A DNA stretch of 64,000 nucleotides from JAHEDT01 sp963825615 (GCA_963825615.1 CAWGTV010000001.1:620001-684000); one strand, 5' to 3'; counted from the stretch's first letter, positions 18,474-27,575 are shown. Made by a program: numbers and translations. The notes: generated by a model not told the origin, from the letters alone.

Positions 18474-20448
18474 ATGCACATGCCCGACCACCAGTTTCTT
18501 CTCGACCTGCTGATCCTGCTCGCCCTGGCCCTGAGCAGTGCCCTAGTCTTTACCCGGCTGCGCCTGTCGCCGATCATCGGCTATCTGGTCTCAGGCATGA
18601 TTGCCGGACCATACGGCCTGCACCTGATCAGGAGCATCAACGAAGTCGAGGTTATCGCCGAGTTCGGCGTCATCCTGCTGCTCTTTACCATCGGCCTGGA
18701 ATTCTCGGTATCACGACTGCTGCGCCTCAAACGGCTGCTGGCGAGAGGTGGTCTGGCGCAGATGCTGCTCTGCGGCGCGGTATTCACCGGTCTGGGCAGC
18801 GTGTACGGGCTCGACCTCAGGACCGCCATTCCCCTCGCCATGGCCCTGGCGCTCTCATCAACGGCAATCGTTCTTAAACTCCTCAGCGAGCGGGGCGAGA
18901 TCGATACTGCCCACGGGCGCATGTCGTTGGGCATCCTGCTGGCGCAGGACCTGGCGGTGGTGTTTTTCCTGGTGGCCCTGCCGCTTGCTCGCCGGACAGG
19001 ATTTGACCTTTTCGATCTGGAAAATCATCAAGGTCGTGCTGCTGCTCGGCGGCTTGCTGGTTTTTTCCCGCTACCTCCTGCAACCGATGTTGCTCAGCAT
19101 TCTCAAGGCCCGCTCCCAGGAACTGTTCCGACTCACCATTCTGGCGCTGATCCTGGTGACCGCCTGGTTGACCGGCGAAGCAGGGCTCTCCCTCGAACTG
19201 GGTGCATTTCTCGCCGGCCTGGCCCTGGCCGAGTCGCCCTACGCCCACCAGGCGCTGTCGGACATTCTCCCCTTTCGCGACACCTTTTTGGCTATTTTCT
19301 TCGTCTCCATCGGCATGCTGGTCGATCTCGACCTAGTCGTCGCCCAGTGGCCTCTGGTGACAGGTGTAACGCTGACCGTTGCCCTGGTGAAATTTGTTGC
19401 AGCGGCCCTCGCTACAACCCTGTGCCGCTACCCGTTGCGGATCGCCGTGCTGAGCGGCCTGCTGCTCTTCCAGGCGGGGGAATTCTCCTTCGTATTTCTC
19501 AAAGAAGCCACCGTTCTGGGGCTGTTGCCGACCAGCGCCTACCAGGTGACGCTGGCGGTCATCGCCCTGACCATGATCGCCACGCCGCTGATCGCCGGGC
19601 GCGCAGAAAGCTGGGCAGCGGCTCTGGCCAGGCTGCTCGGCAAACCCGCCAAGGACATGCACCCGGAGCTGCAGGAGCGGACAGCCAACCTCACCGGCCA
19701 CGTGCTGATCGCCGGCTATGGCCTGTCGGGACGCAACGTCGGGCGCGTCTTGCGCCGCTTTGACATCCCTCACCTGTACATTGAGCTCAACGCCGAGAAT
19801 GTCGCAAGAGGCCGCCGCGATGGCGAGTTCGTCGTTTACGGTGACATCGCCTCAGGCATGGTCCTCCACGAACTCGGTGTCGAGCGTGCCCGCGCTCTGG
19901 TCCTTGCTATCAATGACCCTGCCGCATTGGCGCGCACCATCAGTATCGCCCGCCAGAGCAACCCCGACCTCTATATCCTGGCGCGTACCCGTTACGTGGC
20001 CGAGCTCGAGCATCTCTGTCAGCTCGGTGCTGACGAGGTCATTCCCGATGAATTTGAGGCCAGCCTGCAACTCGGAGCCAACCTGATGCGCCGCTTCAAT
20101 CTCAACGAGGGGCGCATCCTGCACGTACTCGCCGAACTGCGTAAAAAACATTACGCCACGATGATGCGTGGAGATGCGCCAATGCATGGTCTGTCAATTC
20201 TCGAAGGGGGGCGTCTTGATTACCTGGCCGTACCCGACGATTCACCATACCTCGGCAACAGCCTTGTCGAAATCGACCTGCGCAAGCTCACCGGGGTCAC
20301 CGTGGTCGGGGTCATTCGCCAGGAACGAACCGTCTATAGCCCCGCCGGGTCATTCCGCATCGAACAGGGCGATACCCTGATGCTGCTTGGCAGCAGCGAA
20401 GATGTCATGCGGGCCGGGGAGCTCCTGCACGGCCACCCGCTCGAGTGA
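18474..20448 (+). CDS. Monovalent cation:proton antiporter, CPA2/KefB type, with TrkA-N and TrkA-C domains (one frame break)
   Basis: Inner-membrane cation/proton antiporter or glutathione-gated-type K+ efflux system. The membrane half (about residues 5-385) has 12 or so hydrophobic segments. They include SPIIGYLVSGMIAGP, LLLFTIGLEFS, ALSSTAIVLKLL and LGAFLAGLALAES. A Rossmann TrkA-N domain follows (HVLIAGYGLSGRNVGRVL), then a TrkA-C domain (GTVVGVIRQERTVYSP-like region, end GDTLMLLGSSEDV). The frame changes near 18985 (LPL to LAGQDLTFSIW). The length of 1975 bases is one over a multiple of three, giving about 657 residues. Two ATGs (18474, 18480) follow GACGAGAG. Ion specificity cannot be read from sequence. 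Confidence 0.88.
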
Positions 20449-20503
20449 TCTTGCGACGAAAGGGAGCGTTTTGGGAGCCAAGCTCAGGACCTGATGATTC
20501 GGC

Positions 20504-21445
20504 ATGAATGACCAACAGCACTCCACCCTGCGCAAAACCGCCTTCATCGGCCTGTTCCTGCTGACAGCCCTCCCTTGGGTTACCGCGCCGACTGCCCTGG
20601 TCGCCGGCTTTTCCTTCTGCTTTTTGTGCGGCAACCCCCTGCCTCAGGCAACAGCCAAAACTGGCAAAAGCCTCTTGAAGCTTTCCGTCATAGGGCTCGG
20701 GTTCGGGGTCAATTTCAGCGAAGTGCTTGAGGTCGGCAAGAGCTCGCTGCTATTGACCCTAGTCAGCATAACCGCGACCCTTGTGTTGGGGGAAGTCCTT
20801 GGCCGATCGTTAAAGATTGCAGTCAACACCCGCCGGCTCGTGTCGTTCGGAACCGCAATCTGCGGCGGCAGCGCCATCGCCGCGATGGCGCCCGTGATCA
20901 AGGCCAGGGATGATGAGATTGCCGTATCTTTGGCCACGGTCTTCTCACTCAATGCCCTCGCCCTGATCATTTTCCCGCCGGTGGGGCAGCTTGTGGAACT
21001 CAACCAGCACCAATTCGGCCTCTGGGCAGCTCTGGCCATCCATGATACCAGCAGTGTCGTTGGGGCTTCGGCCGCATTCGGCGCCGTTGCCCTCAGTGTC
21101 GGCACGACTGTCAAGCTCGCCAGGGCCCTCTGGATCGCCCCCTGCACCCTGGTCGCCGGGGTTCTCTGGAAATCGCAGGAAAGAGTAGGCATTCCTCTCT
21201 TCATCCTCGGATTCATCGCCGCGGCCTTTATCAACTCCTCGCTGCCGGCTTTCGACCTGCTCTGGCATGGGCTTTATACGCTGGCCAGGCAGACTCTGGT
21301 GATGACCCTGTTCCTGATCGGTGCCGGCCTGACGAAGCGGGTCCTCAAACAGGTTGGAGCAAAACCTCTGCTGTTGGGCGGCTTACTCTGGATAATTGTT
21401 AGCGCTACGACCTTGGCGCTGATCCTGGCGAATTATATCCGCTAA
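20504..21445 (+). CDS. YeiH/UPF0324 family putative sulfate/anion exporter
   Basis: 313-residue membrane protein with about ten hydrophobic segments. Family marks include LPQATAKTGKSLLKLSVIGLGFG in the N-terminal third and the glycine-rich GTAICGGSAIAAMAPVIKA. Also present are HDTSSVVGASAAFG and a C-terminal FLIGAGLTKRVLKQVG. Members are annotated as putative sulfate exporters, but substrate evidence is limited. It lies 55 bases after the antiporter and is closed by a terminator at 21575. Confidence 0.85.
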   Translation: MNDQQHSTLRKTAFIGLFLLTALPWVTAPTALVAGFSFCFLCGNPLPQATAKTGKSLLKLSVIGLGFGVNFSEVLEVGKSSLLLTLVSITATLVLGEVLGRSLKIAVNTRRLVSFGTAICGGSAIAAMAPVIKARDDEIAVSLATVFSLNALALIIFPPVGQLVELNQHQFGLWAALAIHDTSSVVGASAAFGAVALSVGTTVKLARALWIAPCTLVAGVLWKSQERVGIPLFILGFIAAAFINSSLPAFDLLWHGLYTLARQTLVMTLFLIGAGLTKRVLKQVGAKPLLLGGLLWIIVSATTLALILANYIR

Positions 21446-21574
21446 GTCTCAGGCAAAGCATGGGATGCAGAACAAAAAACCATTGACCACAACCGGTAAC
21501 ACGGTTATTGTTCACCAAAATTACAAGCTATGACCCTCTGATTGCATCCCCTCCATAGTATGCTCAGAGGTTTC

Positions 21575-21616
21575 GCCCTGCTCCCATCCCCTCCGGTGAG
21601 CGGGGCATTTTTTATT
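21575..21616 (+). terminator. Rho-independent terminator after the YeiH-type gene
   Basis: GCCCTGCTC (21575-21583) pairs with GAGCGGGGC (21598-21606) with one G-T wobble, followed by ATTTTTTATTTAT. It lies between this gene and the convergent GhrA-like gene. Confidence 0.85.
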
Positions 21617-21661
21617 TATGGACGCAACAGGGGTTGGCCACCAAGGAATGGCGCTCAGCAT

Positions 21662-22591
21662 TCAATATCCACGTTGACGATCAACCAGATTGGTGAGTTG
21701 CCTGCCAGTTATGGCCCGGTGGTAATTTTCGACAATCTGCAGTGCCGCAGAGTGAGGGTTGGTCACACTCGCCACGTGCGGCGTGAGCCTGATCTTGGGG
21801 TGCGCCCAGAAGGGGTGCTCTCGTGGCAGCGGCTCTTCTCTGAAAACGTCGAGCAACGCCCCGGACAGCTGCCCGGCATCGAGCGCCGCCAGCAGATCAG
21901 CATCAACCAAGTGGGCACCCCTGGCGACGTTGATCAAGAAGGCCTTCGGCGGCAGCTGACTGAACGTCTGCATATTGAGGATATTCTCGGTTTCCGCCGT
22001 CAAAGGCAACAGGCAGACCAAGATATCGGCCTGCTTGAGAAAATCCCCCAGCCCGGCCTCCCCTGAAAAAACCGGCATCCTGGCACCCTGTTTCGGCGTG
22101 CGGCTCCAGGCAGATACGCTGAAGCCGAAATCCGCCAGCTTACCTGCAACATAACTGCCCAGCGCGCCACATCCCATCACACCGATACCCACTTCGGCAA
22201 GATGGGGACCGTTTTGCAAAGCCCACTGACCAAGCGCCTGCTGGTGGCGATAGTCGTCGAACCGACGGACATGCTCAAGGACCCCGTGCAGGACATATTC
22301 GGCCATGGACTGCATCAGATCGATATCGACCAGTCGAACCAAAGGGATCCCTGGCGGACAGGTGCTGTCATTCAGCAGGTGGTTCACTCCTGCACCGAGC
22401 GAAGAAATGCACTTCAGCTTCGGGAACTGCCGCAGGAGGCCGGCCGGGTGATTCCAGGTGAGAACGAACTCGACCTCTCCTGGCTTGCTGATCCCGGGCC
22501 AGACTTCAACAGTTAATGTCGGGTCATGAGCATGCAAGGCGGTGACCCAGTCACTGACATCCCGATTCGGGCAGATGATTGCGATAGACAT
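21662..22591 (-). CDS. D-2-hydroxyacid dehydrogenase, GhrA-like (glyoxylate/hydroxypyruvate reductase)
   Basis: NAD(P)H-dependent reductase of 2-oxoacids such as glyoxylate. ATG 22591 (MSIAIICPNRDVSDW) sits 6 bases after GGGAG; 309 residues. The Rossmann loop is GVMGCGALGSYVA. The catalytic Arg lies in NVARGAHLVD, and the Glu and His in FREEPLPREHPFW and LTPHVAS. The order matches GhrA rather than PdxB or SerA: there is no ACT domain. It is convergent with the YeiH-type gene and divergent from the small lipoprotein. The true substrate is uncertain. Confidence 0.85.
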   Translation of the reverse strand: MSIAIICPNRDVSDWVTALHAHDPTLTVEVWPGISKPGEVEFVLTWNHPAGLLRQFPKLKCISSLGAGVNHLLNDSTCPPGIPLVRLVDIDLMQSMAEYVLHGVLEHVRRFDDYRHQQALGQWALQNGPHLAEVGIGVMGCGALGSYVAGKLADFGFSVSAWSRTPKQGARMPVFSGEAGLGDFLKQADILVCLLPLTAETENILNMQTFSQLPPKAFLINVARGAHLVDADLLAALDAGQLSGALLDVFREEPLPREHPFWAHPKIRLTPHVASVTNPHSAALQIVENYHRAITGRQLTNLVDRQRGY

Positions 22592-22727
22592 AACGTATCT
22601 CCCTAGATAGGATACTATCCTCGGGTCAAGGTCAGAAGAAAGATATTTTACTGGCGGCAAGAATCTGCCAAGCTAAGATCACGGCAACGACTCCCAGTGC
22701 ACCTCAAATTGCAGGAGGACTCAAGGC

Positions 22728-23144
22728 ATGAGGCAGTTATCGTCATATGCTACCTGTTTTTCTCTGTTCCTGATGCTTGTGGCCTGTGCAACGACACCCG
22801 CCCAGTTGGATCGCGTCCTGCTGGATCGCGTCCTAGTGCAAAACGCCACAGACAGCGACATCACCGATGTAAAAGTGCGCCACGAGCCAACCAATAAGTT
22901 CGGCGCAGTCAATACCATTTTGTCACATAAGGCGTTGGATATCGGTTTTCCGGAACAGCCAATGTTAGCCATCAGGGCTGTTGTCAGCTGGCGGGACGGT
23001 GATGGCCGGGAGTGGACGGAGACAGTCGCCCTGCCTCAGGACCACAGCGCGGCCAAATCAGGACGGCCGATGAGCCTGATTTATACTATCTATCCATCAG
23101 GGCAGATCACGGTCGCTTTGCAGCCAGGTGCGGCAAGCCAGTAA
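22728..23144 (+). CDS. Small lipoprotein of YcfL type (DUF1425-like)
   Basis: 138 residues with a signal peptide ending at lipobox LVAC (Cys20), so probably an outer-membrane lipoprotein. The mature part begins ATTPAQLDRVLLDRVL, where a DRVL unit is doubled, then QNATDSDITDVKVRHEPTNK. It ends in beta-rich text (LIYTIYPSGQITVALQ). The layout resembles small YcfL-type lipoproteins, but I rate that weakly. A strong GCAGGAGG lies upstream. No functional partner is visible. Confidence 0.7.
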   Translation: MRQLSSYATCFSLFLMLVACATTPAQLDRVLLDRVLVQNATDSDITDVKVRHEPTNKFGAVNTILSHKALDIGFPEQPMLAIRAVVSWRDGDGREWTETVALPQDHSAAKSGRPMSLIYTIYPSGQITVALQPGAASQ

Positions 23145-23190
23145 TCGATCTCACCTTGCGGGCATGACAATCAGCATTGTTGATCGCAAC

Positions 23191-23224
23191 AACGGCCACC
23201 CGGCACTCAAACCGGGTGGCCGTT
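23191..23224. terminator. Hairpin between convergent genes (GGCCACCCGG family)
   Basis: AACGGCCACCCGG (23191-23203) pairs perfectly with 23212-23224. The stem core GGCCACCCGG is identical to the hairpin at 12829. It lies between the lipoprotein and the convergent thioesterase. Confidence 0.7.
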
Positions 23225-23290
23225 GCCACAGAACAGGCCCACACAGCAAATTGTCGGGGCGCCTCATGGTCAGAGCTTACACTCTTTAGT

Positions 23291-23701
23291 TTAGTTTTTT
23301 TTGGCAACGATGCCGGCGAATTTTTCCCTGTTGATGGTGAACCTCTCGTGGGTCCCTTCGCCGATCACCTCCCGTTCATCGCGGGCGATAATCGACCACT
23401 TAGTCCTCGACCCCGAGACTTCCAGCAATGTGACATCAACTTCAACCTGCATGCCTGGCGGTGTCGCCGCCGAGTGGGAAACGCAGATATTGGTCCCCAG
23501 GCTGATCTCACCATCAACCATGTAAGGGCGCAAGGCCTCCATGCAGGCCCATTCCATCAGGCCGACCATAAATGCGGTGGCGAAGACCGCGGGCATTGCC
23601 TGGAAAAGATCTGATTCCGGGAATACGTAAGAGACGGTTTTGTCCTTGGGGACTGTGTAGCGGTGGGTAAAGGTCAAACCGCTTTGCAATGTTTCCTTCA
23701 T
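23291..23701 (-). CDS. Hot-dog fold thioesterase, FlK-like
   Basis: 136-residue hot-dog protein predicted to hydrolyse acyl-CoA or a similar thioester in the cytosol. ATG 23701 (MKETLQSGLTFTHRY) follows GGAGGAA at 7 bases, better than in-frame starts further up. Features typical of FlK-like thioesterases are YVFPESDLFQAMPAVFATAF, LMEWACMEALRPY (Glu in the central helix), GTNICVSHSAATPPG (His) and a C-terminal ERFTINREKF. It stands alone, downstream of nothing on its strand. Substrate unknown. Confidence 0.8.
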   Translation of the reverse strand: MKETLQSGLTFTHRYTVPKDKTVSYVFPESDLFQAMPAVFATAFMVGLMEWACMEALRPYMVDGEISLGTNICVSHSAATPPGMQVEVDVTLLEVSGSRTKWSIIARDEREVIGEGTHERFTINREKFAGIVAKKN

Positions 23702-23847
23702 CGGCAGTTCCTCCGTGCTATGCAAACAGATCTTTTGTTCGCCAGTAATTTTAACGTGTTTTCGATGGCAATCAATAGTCGGCAGGGATTGTCTGTCATG
23801 CAGCGGGGAGGTTCCCGCAGCATCAATTTTTGCCCGCGCAGAACAGA

Positions 23848-23880
23848 ACAAAAAAAAGCCGTCCATCTCTGGCCGGCTTT
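23848..23880 (-). terminator. Rho-independent terminator of the rpsF-dnaB operon
   Basis: On the minus strand AAAGCCGGCC (23880-23871) pairs with GGACGGCTTT (23864-23855) with one mismatch and runs into eight T. It overlaps the dnaB stop codon, so it ends the ribosomal/replication transcript. Confidence 0.85.
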
Positions 23881-25255
23881 AAGCTGCGTAATCATCGTCG
23901 CGCCGCGATTGACTCTCGAAGCGCGTATACTCGCCTAGGAAGGTCAGCTGCTCCACCCCGAGCGGACCGTTACGCTGCTTGCCGACGATCACCTCGGCTT
24001 TGCGTTCGTGCCCCTTGTCACAGCTGTTGTCACGTTTTTTACACGCATCGCAGTATACCGCCTCGCGGTAGAGGAACATAATCACGTCCGCGTCCTGTTC
24101 GATGGCTCCCGATTCGCGCAGATCGGCGAGAATGGGTCTTTTGTCGGTGCGACTTTCCAGGGAGCGGTTGAGCTGCGAGAGGGCAATGACCGGAACCTTG
24201 AGTTCCTTGGCCAGGGCTTTGAGCGAGCGTGAAATCTCGGAGATTTCCTGCTGGCGACTTTCCGGGTTGGAGCCCTGCATCAGCTGAAGATAATCTACGA
24301 CGATCAGGCCGAGATTTTTTTCCTGCTTGAGACGGCGTGCCTTGGCACGCAGCTCGAGAATCGAAATGGCAGGAGTATCATCGATGTAGATCGGCGCTTC
24401 GGCAATCACACCGGCAGCCGTCACCAGGGTCGGGAACTCGGACTGTGCCAGTTTGCCGTTACGCACCCGGCTGGCATCAATCCTGGCAACCGAACAGAGC
24501 ATGCGTTGGACGAGCTGCTCCTTGCTCATTTCCAGCGAGAAGATCAAGGAAGCAACCGGCGTGCTGGCGTGCATCGAGGCATATTCGATCAGATTGAGAC
24601 AGAAGGCCGTTTTGCCCATGGATGGGCGACCGGCGATAATCACCAGGTCTCCTCCCTGCAATCCCGACGTCATGTTGTCAAGATCAGTAAAGCCGGTCGG
24701 CACGCCGGTTATCTGCTCCTTGCGATCGTATAGACGCTCAATCGTCTTGATCGTTTCCTTGACGATGTCCTTGGTCGCATAATAGGATTGGCGGGTTTTC
24801 ATGTTGGCAATCTTGAAAATCTCGCTTTCAGCCCAATCGAGCGAAGCCTCAACATCGCCCCCCTGATAGCCGCGGCCGGCAATTTCCGTGGCGACCTTGA
24901 TCAGTTCACGGGAAATGGCCTTCTCTTTGACCAGCTTGCAGTAATAACTGATGTTAGCGGCGGTGGGCACGTAATCGACCAGGGTGGCCAGGTAGGAACT
25001 GCCACCAATCTCCTCAAGCATCCCCCTTTCTTTGAGAACGGCGGTCAGGGTCACCAGGTCAGCAGGTTCGTTGCGATCGGAAAGGGTGGTCAGGCCAGCA
25101 AAGATCTTGCGGTGCGCTTCACGGTAGAAATCTTCAGGACGCAGTGCTTCCAATGCCCTGTTGATGGCATCGTTGTCCAAAAGAATCCCTCCCAGGACAG
25201 ACATTTCTGCTTCCAGGTTCTGGGGGGGCAGGCGATGTTCGGTGCGATCTGGCAC
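23879..25255 (-). CDS. dnaB: Replicative DNA helicase with cysteine-rich insertion
   Basis: Hexameric 5'-3' helicase at the replication fork. I start at GTG 25255 (VPDRTEHRLPPQNLEAE), giving 458 residues. The in-frame ATG at 25306 would make a terminator-like hairpin coding and is rejected. The N-terminal domain (MSVLGGILLDNDAINRALE) is followed by the RecA-like domain with Walker A GRPSMGKTA, DYLQLMQG and SQLNRSLESR. Between FLYREAVY and GKQRNGPLG lies an insertion with four Cys/His-type ligands (CDACKKRDNSCDKGHERK), absent from E. coli DnaB, possibly zinc-binding. It is last in rpsF-rpsR-DUF2232-rplI-dnaB. Confidence 0.96.
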   Translation of the reverse strand: MPDRTEHRLPPQNLEAEMSVLGGILLDNDAINRALEALRPEDFYREAHRKIFAGLTTLSDRNEPADLVTLTAVLKERGMLEEIGGSSYLATLVDYVPTAANISYYCKLVKEKAISRELIKVATEIAGRGYQGGDVEASLDWAESEIFKIANMKTRQSYYATKDIVKETIKTIERLYDRKEQITGVPTGFTDLDNMTSGLQGGDLVIIAGRPSMGKTAFCLNLIEYASMHASTPVASLIFSLEMSKEQLVQRMLCSVARIDASRVRNGKLAQSEFPTLVTAAGVIAEAPIYIDDTPAISILELRAKARRLKQEKNLGLIVVDYLQLMQGSNPESRQQEISEISRSLKALAKELKVPVIALSQLNRSLESRTDKRPILADLRESGAIEQDADVIMFLYREAVYCDACKKRDNSCDKGHERKAEVIVGKQRNGPLGVEQLTFLGEYTRFESQSRRDDDYAA

Positions 25256-25261
25256 GTTCGC

Positions 25262-25297
25262 CCTCGAGGGAAAGGAGGGGCCTGCGGTACAGGCCCC
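25262..25297 (-). terminator. Terminator/attenuator-like hairpin between rplI and dnaB
   Basis: On the minus strand GGGGCCTG (25297-25290) pairs with CAGGCCCC (25284-25277) around TACCG, followed by TCCTTTCCCT. The weak U-run suggests partial termination, letting less transcript reach dnaB than rplI. Confidence 0.6.
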
Positions 25298-25336
25298 TGG
25301 AATCATTTACTGGTGATGTCTTGGCAGCGGTTAAGC

Positions 25337-25786
25337 CTAGGCCTCTTCGCTGCTGACGGTCACCTTGATCACAGCATTGACGCCGGCATTCAGCTTGATA
25401 TCAATCTCGTGCATGCCGAGTTCCTTGATCGGCTGATCAAGGAGAATCTTGCGACGGTCGACTTCGATCCCCTTGGCAGCCAGAGCCTCGGCAATTTCCT
25501 TGGAGGTGACCGAACCGAAGAGCTTGCCTTCCTCGCTGGCCTTGTGCACAAACGAGCACTCTACGGCCTCGATACGAGCCTTGACGTCAGCGGCCTCTTT
25601 ACTCAGCTTTTCAGCCTTGCGGGCCAGCTGGCGCTGGTGATGCTCGAGTTCCTTGACATTGCGGGCACTCGCTTCCACGGCCAGACCCTGTGGAACCAGG
25701 AAATTACGCCCGTAACCGGGCTTGACTTTGACCATCTCACCAATGGTACCCAGTCCTTTGACATTTTCCGTAAGAATGACATCCAT
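25337..25786 (-). CDS. rplI: 50S ribosomal protein L9
   Basis: Binds 23S rRNA near L1 and bridges ribosomes. 149 residues from ATG 25786 (MDVILTENVKGLGTIGEMVK), with GGAGG 7 bases before it; a start 15 bases upstream would include the ribosome site and is rejected. The N-domain signature GYGRNFLVPQGLAVEAS is present, then the long connecting helix (ELEHHQRQLARKAEKL) and the C-domain (GKLFGSVTSKEIAEAL). Lies between DUF2232 and dnaB as in related genomes. Confidence 0.97.
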   Translation of the reverse strand: MDVILTENVKGLGTIGEMVKVKPGYGRNFLVPQGLAVEASARNVKELEHHQRQLARKAEKLSKEAADVKARIEAVECSFVHKASEEGKLFGSVTSKEIAEALAAKGIEVDRRKILLDQPIKELGMHEIDIKLNAGVNAVIKVTVSSEEA

Positions 25787-25806
25787 CTTTTTATCCTCCA
25801 AAATCT

Positions 25807-26748
25807 TTATGATTCAGGTTCTCTAGGTTTACGAAAATCAGCCCATAAGTCAAACACGCCGATACCGGTGACCACCATGGGCAACGGGTTGACCAATGTG
25901 AGCAGCAAATAGCCAATCGCCCGAAGCAGTGGCGAAAAAGCCTTGCGGCGGAAAAAACAGTCGATGACCGCCAACCCCTGCAGAAAATAGACAGGCAGGA
26001 GAATGACCAGCAGGTTCAAGGCAAAGGTCCCGGGCAGGCCGTTGACAAAAACCACCAGGAAACCAGCCACAATCAACACCCAGACCAGAGCTTCGGGAGC
26101 CTTCCATGCCGTGAAAGCCCTGCCGGGGACAGTATACCTGCCGCGCGTAAGAACTGACAGCAGAAAGACCAGACCGAGAATCATAACGCCGGCTACGGTG
26201 ATGGCGATCCCGGGATAAGCTTTCTGCAGAAAGGCCGCCATATTTTCAAGTGCAAGTGCGGCGTCTTTCTTCTGGTCGGCCGGCAGGTCCGCCATGGCAA
26301 ACATGTCCTGCATGGTTGCTGTCGTCTGCGCGATCTCCTTACCGATCAAATCGCCGGCCATCGCAACCGGCGACTGTCCGGCGACTGTCGAAACCACCAG
26401 CAAACCGCCAAGGCTGACAGCAATCATGATCCAGAGAACCGCGACCGTTGCCTTGTCCCAGGCCATACCGCGGTTGAGCAACCACGGCAGAGCAGCGCCC
26501 GGGAGACCGAACTGAACCAGATACATCAACGCTGTGGCCTGGCCAGCGGTCAGCAATACCAGCAGGCCGGTCAGGATGACGGTAACAGCGCCCATTGCCG
26601 AACCACAGCGCATACCCACATAAGCTGCAGGCAACGGTGTGAACAGATTGACTGCTACCGCGGCAAAGCCGAGAGCGGCAAAGGTGCCAAACAGCGCATA
26701 CCCGGCCAAGGCCGCGAGTACGACATAAAGTCCTCGCTGCATCATCAT
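25807..26748 (-). CDS. DUF2232 (YybS-like) integral membrane protein
   Basis: 313-residue polytopic membrane protein with about eight to nine hydrophobic segments. It matches the DUF2232/YybS group by position between rpsR and rplI, and by composition: PLPAAYVGMRCGSAMGAVTV near the N-terminus and LLVILLPVYFLQGLAVIDCF near the C-terminus. The final part LTLVNPLPMVVTGIGVFDLW is typical. It resembles small-molecule or cell-envelope transporters of the ECF S-component kind in hydropathy, but the function is unknown. The gap to rpsR is 15 bases, so it is cotranscribed. Confidence 0.8.
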   Translation of the reverse strand: MMMQRGLYVVLAALAGYALFGTFAALGFAAVAVNLFTPLPAAYVGMRCGSAMGAVTVILTGLLVLLTAGQATALMYLVQFGLPGAALPWLLNRGMAWDKATVAVLWIMIAVSLGGLLVVSTVAGQSPVAMAGDLIGKEIAQTTATMQDMFAMADLPADQKKDAALALENMAAFLQKAYPGIAITVAGVMILGLVFLLSVLTRGRYTVPGRAFTAWKAPEALVWVLIVAGFLVVFVNGLPGTFALNLLVILLPVYFLQGLAVIDCFFRRKAFSPLLRAIGYLLLTLVNPLPMVVTGIGVFDLWADFRKPREPES

Positions 26749-26763
26749 GACGCGCTAGCTGGT

Positions 26764-27039
26764 TTAACCTCTCTCGAGAGAGTGCCCCGCCGTGAAAGGC
26801 AGCAGCGCGATATTGCGGGCGCGTTTGATAGCTTCCGTCAGTTTGCGTTGATGGTCAGCACAGGTGCCGGAAATCCGCCGCGGGGTGATCTTGCCGCGCT
26901 CGGAAATAAAATAACGCAGGGAGCGGATATCTTTGTAATCGATTGTTGCTTTCTTGTCGGCGCAGAAACGGCACACTTTGCGACGGCCAAAACGCCGGCG
27001 AGGGCCACCTGTTGAGGGTCGACTTCCACCAAATGCCAT
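26764..27039 (-). CDS. rpsR: 30S ribosomal protein S18
   Basis: Binds the 30S platform as a heterodimer with S6. 91 residues with a Gly/Arg-rich N-terminal extension (GGPRRRFGRRK). CRFC and the later TCADHQ supply four Cys/His ligands expected of a zinc-binding S18. The core SLRYFISERGKITPRRISG and KLTEAIKRARNIALLPF is diagnostic. Follows rpsF by 42 bases, the usual S6-S18 pair. Confidence 0.97.
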   Translation of the reverse strand: MAFGGSRPSTGGPRRRFGRRKVCRFCADKKATIDYKDIRSLRYFISERGKITPRRISGTCADHQRKLTEAIKRARNIALLPFTAGHSLERG

Positions 27040-27081
27040 GATTATATCTCCTTACTTCATCATCTCAGGTTATTACGGGAC

Positions 27082-27489
27082 TCAGGCTTCTTCCGTCGTC
27101 TCTTCGTCATCCGCGGCGGTCTCATCCGACATCTCGGCAGCATCCTCGTCGGTTTCAGCAGCATCCTGAGGAGAAGCCTCAACGACGGCAGGGGGTTGGT
27201 AGCCACCTTCCATGAGGACTGTCTGGAACTTGATGACCTTCTCGTCGATGCGCATGCGGCGCTCGAATTCGGCGATCACTTTGGGTTCGGCGTCAAAGAT
27301 GAACAGAACATAGCAGCCCTTGGCCTGCTTTTTGACCGTGTAGGCCAGAGTCCTGGTACCCCAGTTTTCAGCCTTGAGGACATTTGCACCCTGTTCCGTC
27401 AGAATCGTCTTATACTTCTCGATGATTGCGGTCAGGTCGTCCCCGATAACCTCCGGGTGTACGATGAAGATTGCTTCGTAGGTTCGCAT
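27082..27489 (-). CDS. rpsF: 30S ribosomal protein S6 with acidic tail
   Basis: Partner of S18 on the 30S platform. 135 residues. MRTYEAIFIVHPEVIGDDLT starts the RRM-like fold, with WGTRTLAYTVKKQAKGCYVL in the middle. The last 30 residues are Glu/Asp/Ala-rich (DAAETDEDAAEMSDET), a low-complexity acidic tail longer than in E. coli before modification. ATG 27489 follows GAGGAGG. It is first in the operon rpsF-rpsR-DUF2232-rplI-dnaB, and its leader of about 85 bases after the predicted promoter could carry S6:S18 autoregulation. Confidence 0.97.
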   Translation of the reverse strand: MRTYEAIFIVHPEVIGDDLTAIIEKYKTILTEQGANVLKAENWGTRTLAYTVKKQAKGCYVLFIFDAEPKVIAEFERRMRIDEKVIKFQTVLMEGGYQPPAVVEASPQDAAETDEDAAEMSDETAADDEETTEEA

Positions 27490-27575
27490 TAATAGCCTCC
27501 TCTTGAGTTGTTAGCCCCGGCTAGGCGGAGCAAGGAGCGAAAGCATCCTGTATGCTTCCGTCGAAAGAACTTTGT

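Noticed and set aside
25256..25306. Upstream start of dnaB at ATG 25306
   Set aside because: The extra 17 residues are encoded by a terminator-like hairpin and are absent from the family N-terminus; GTG 25255 fits better.
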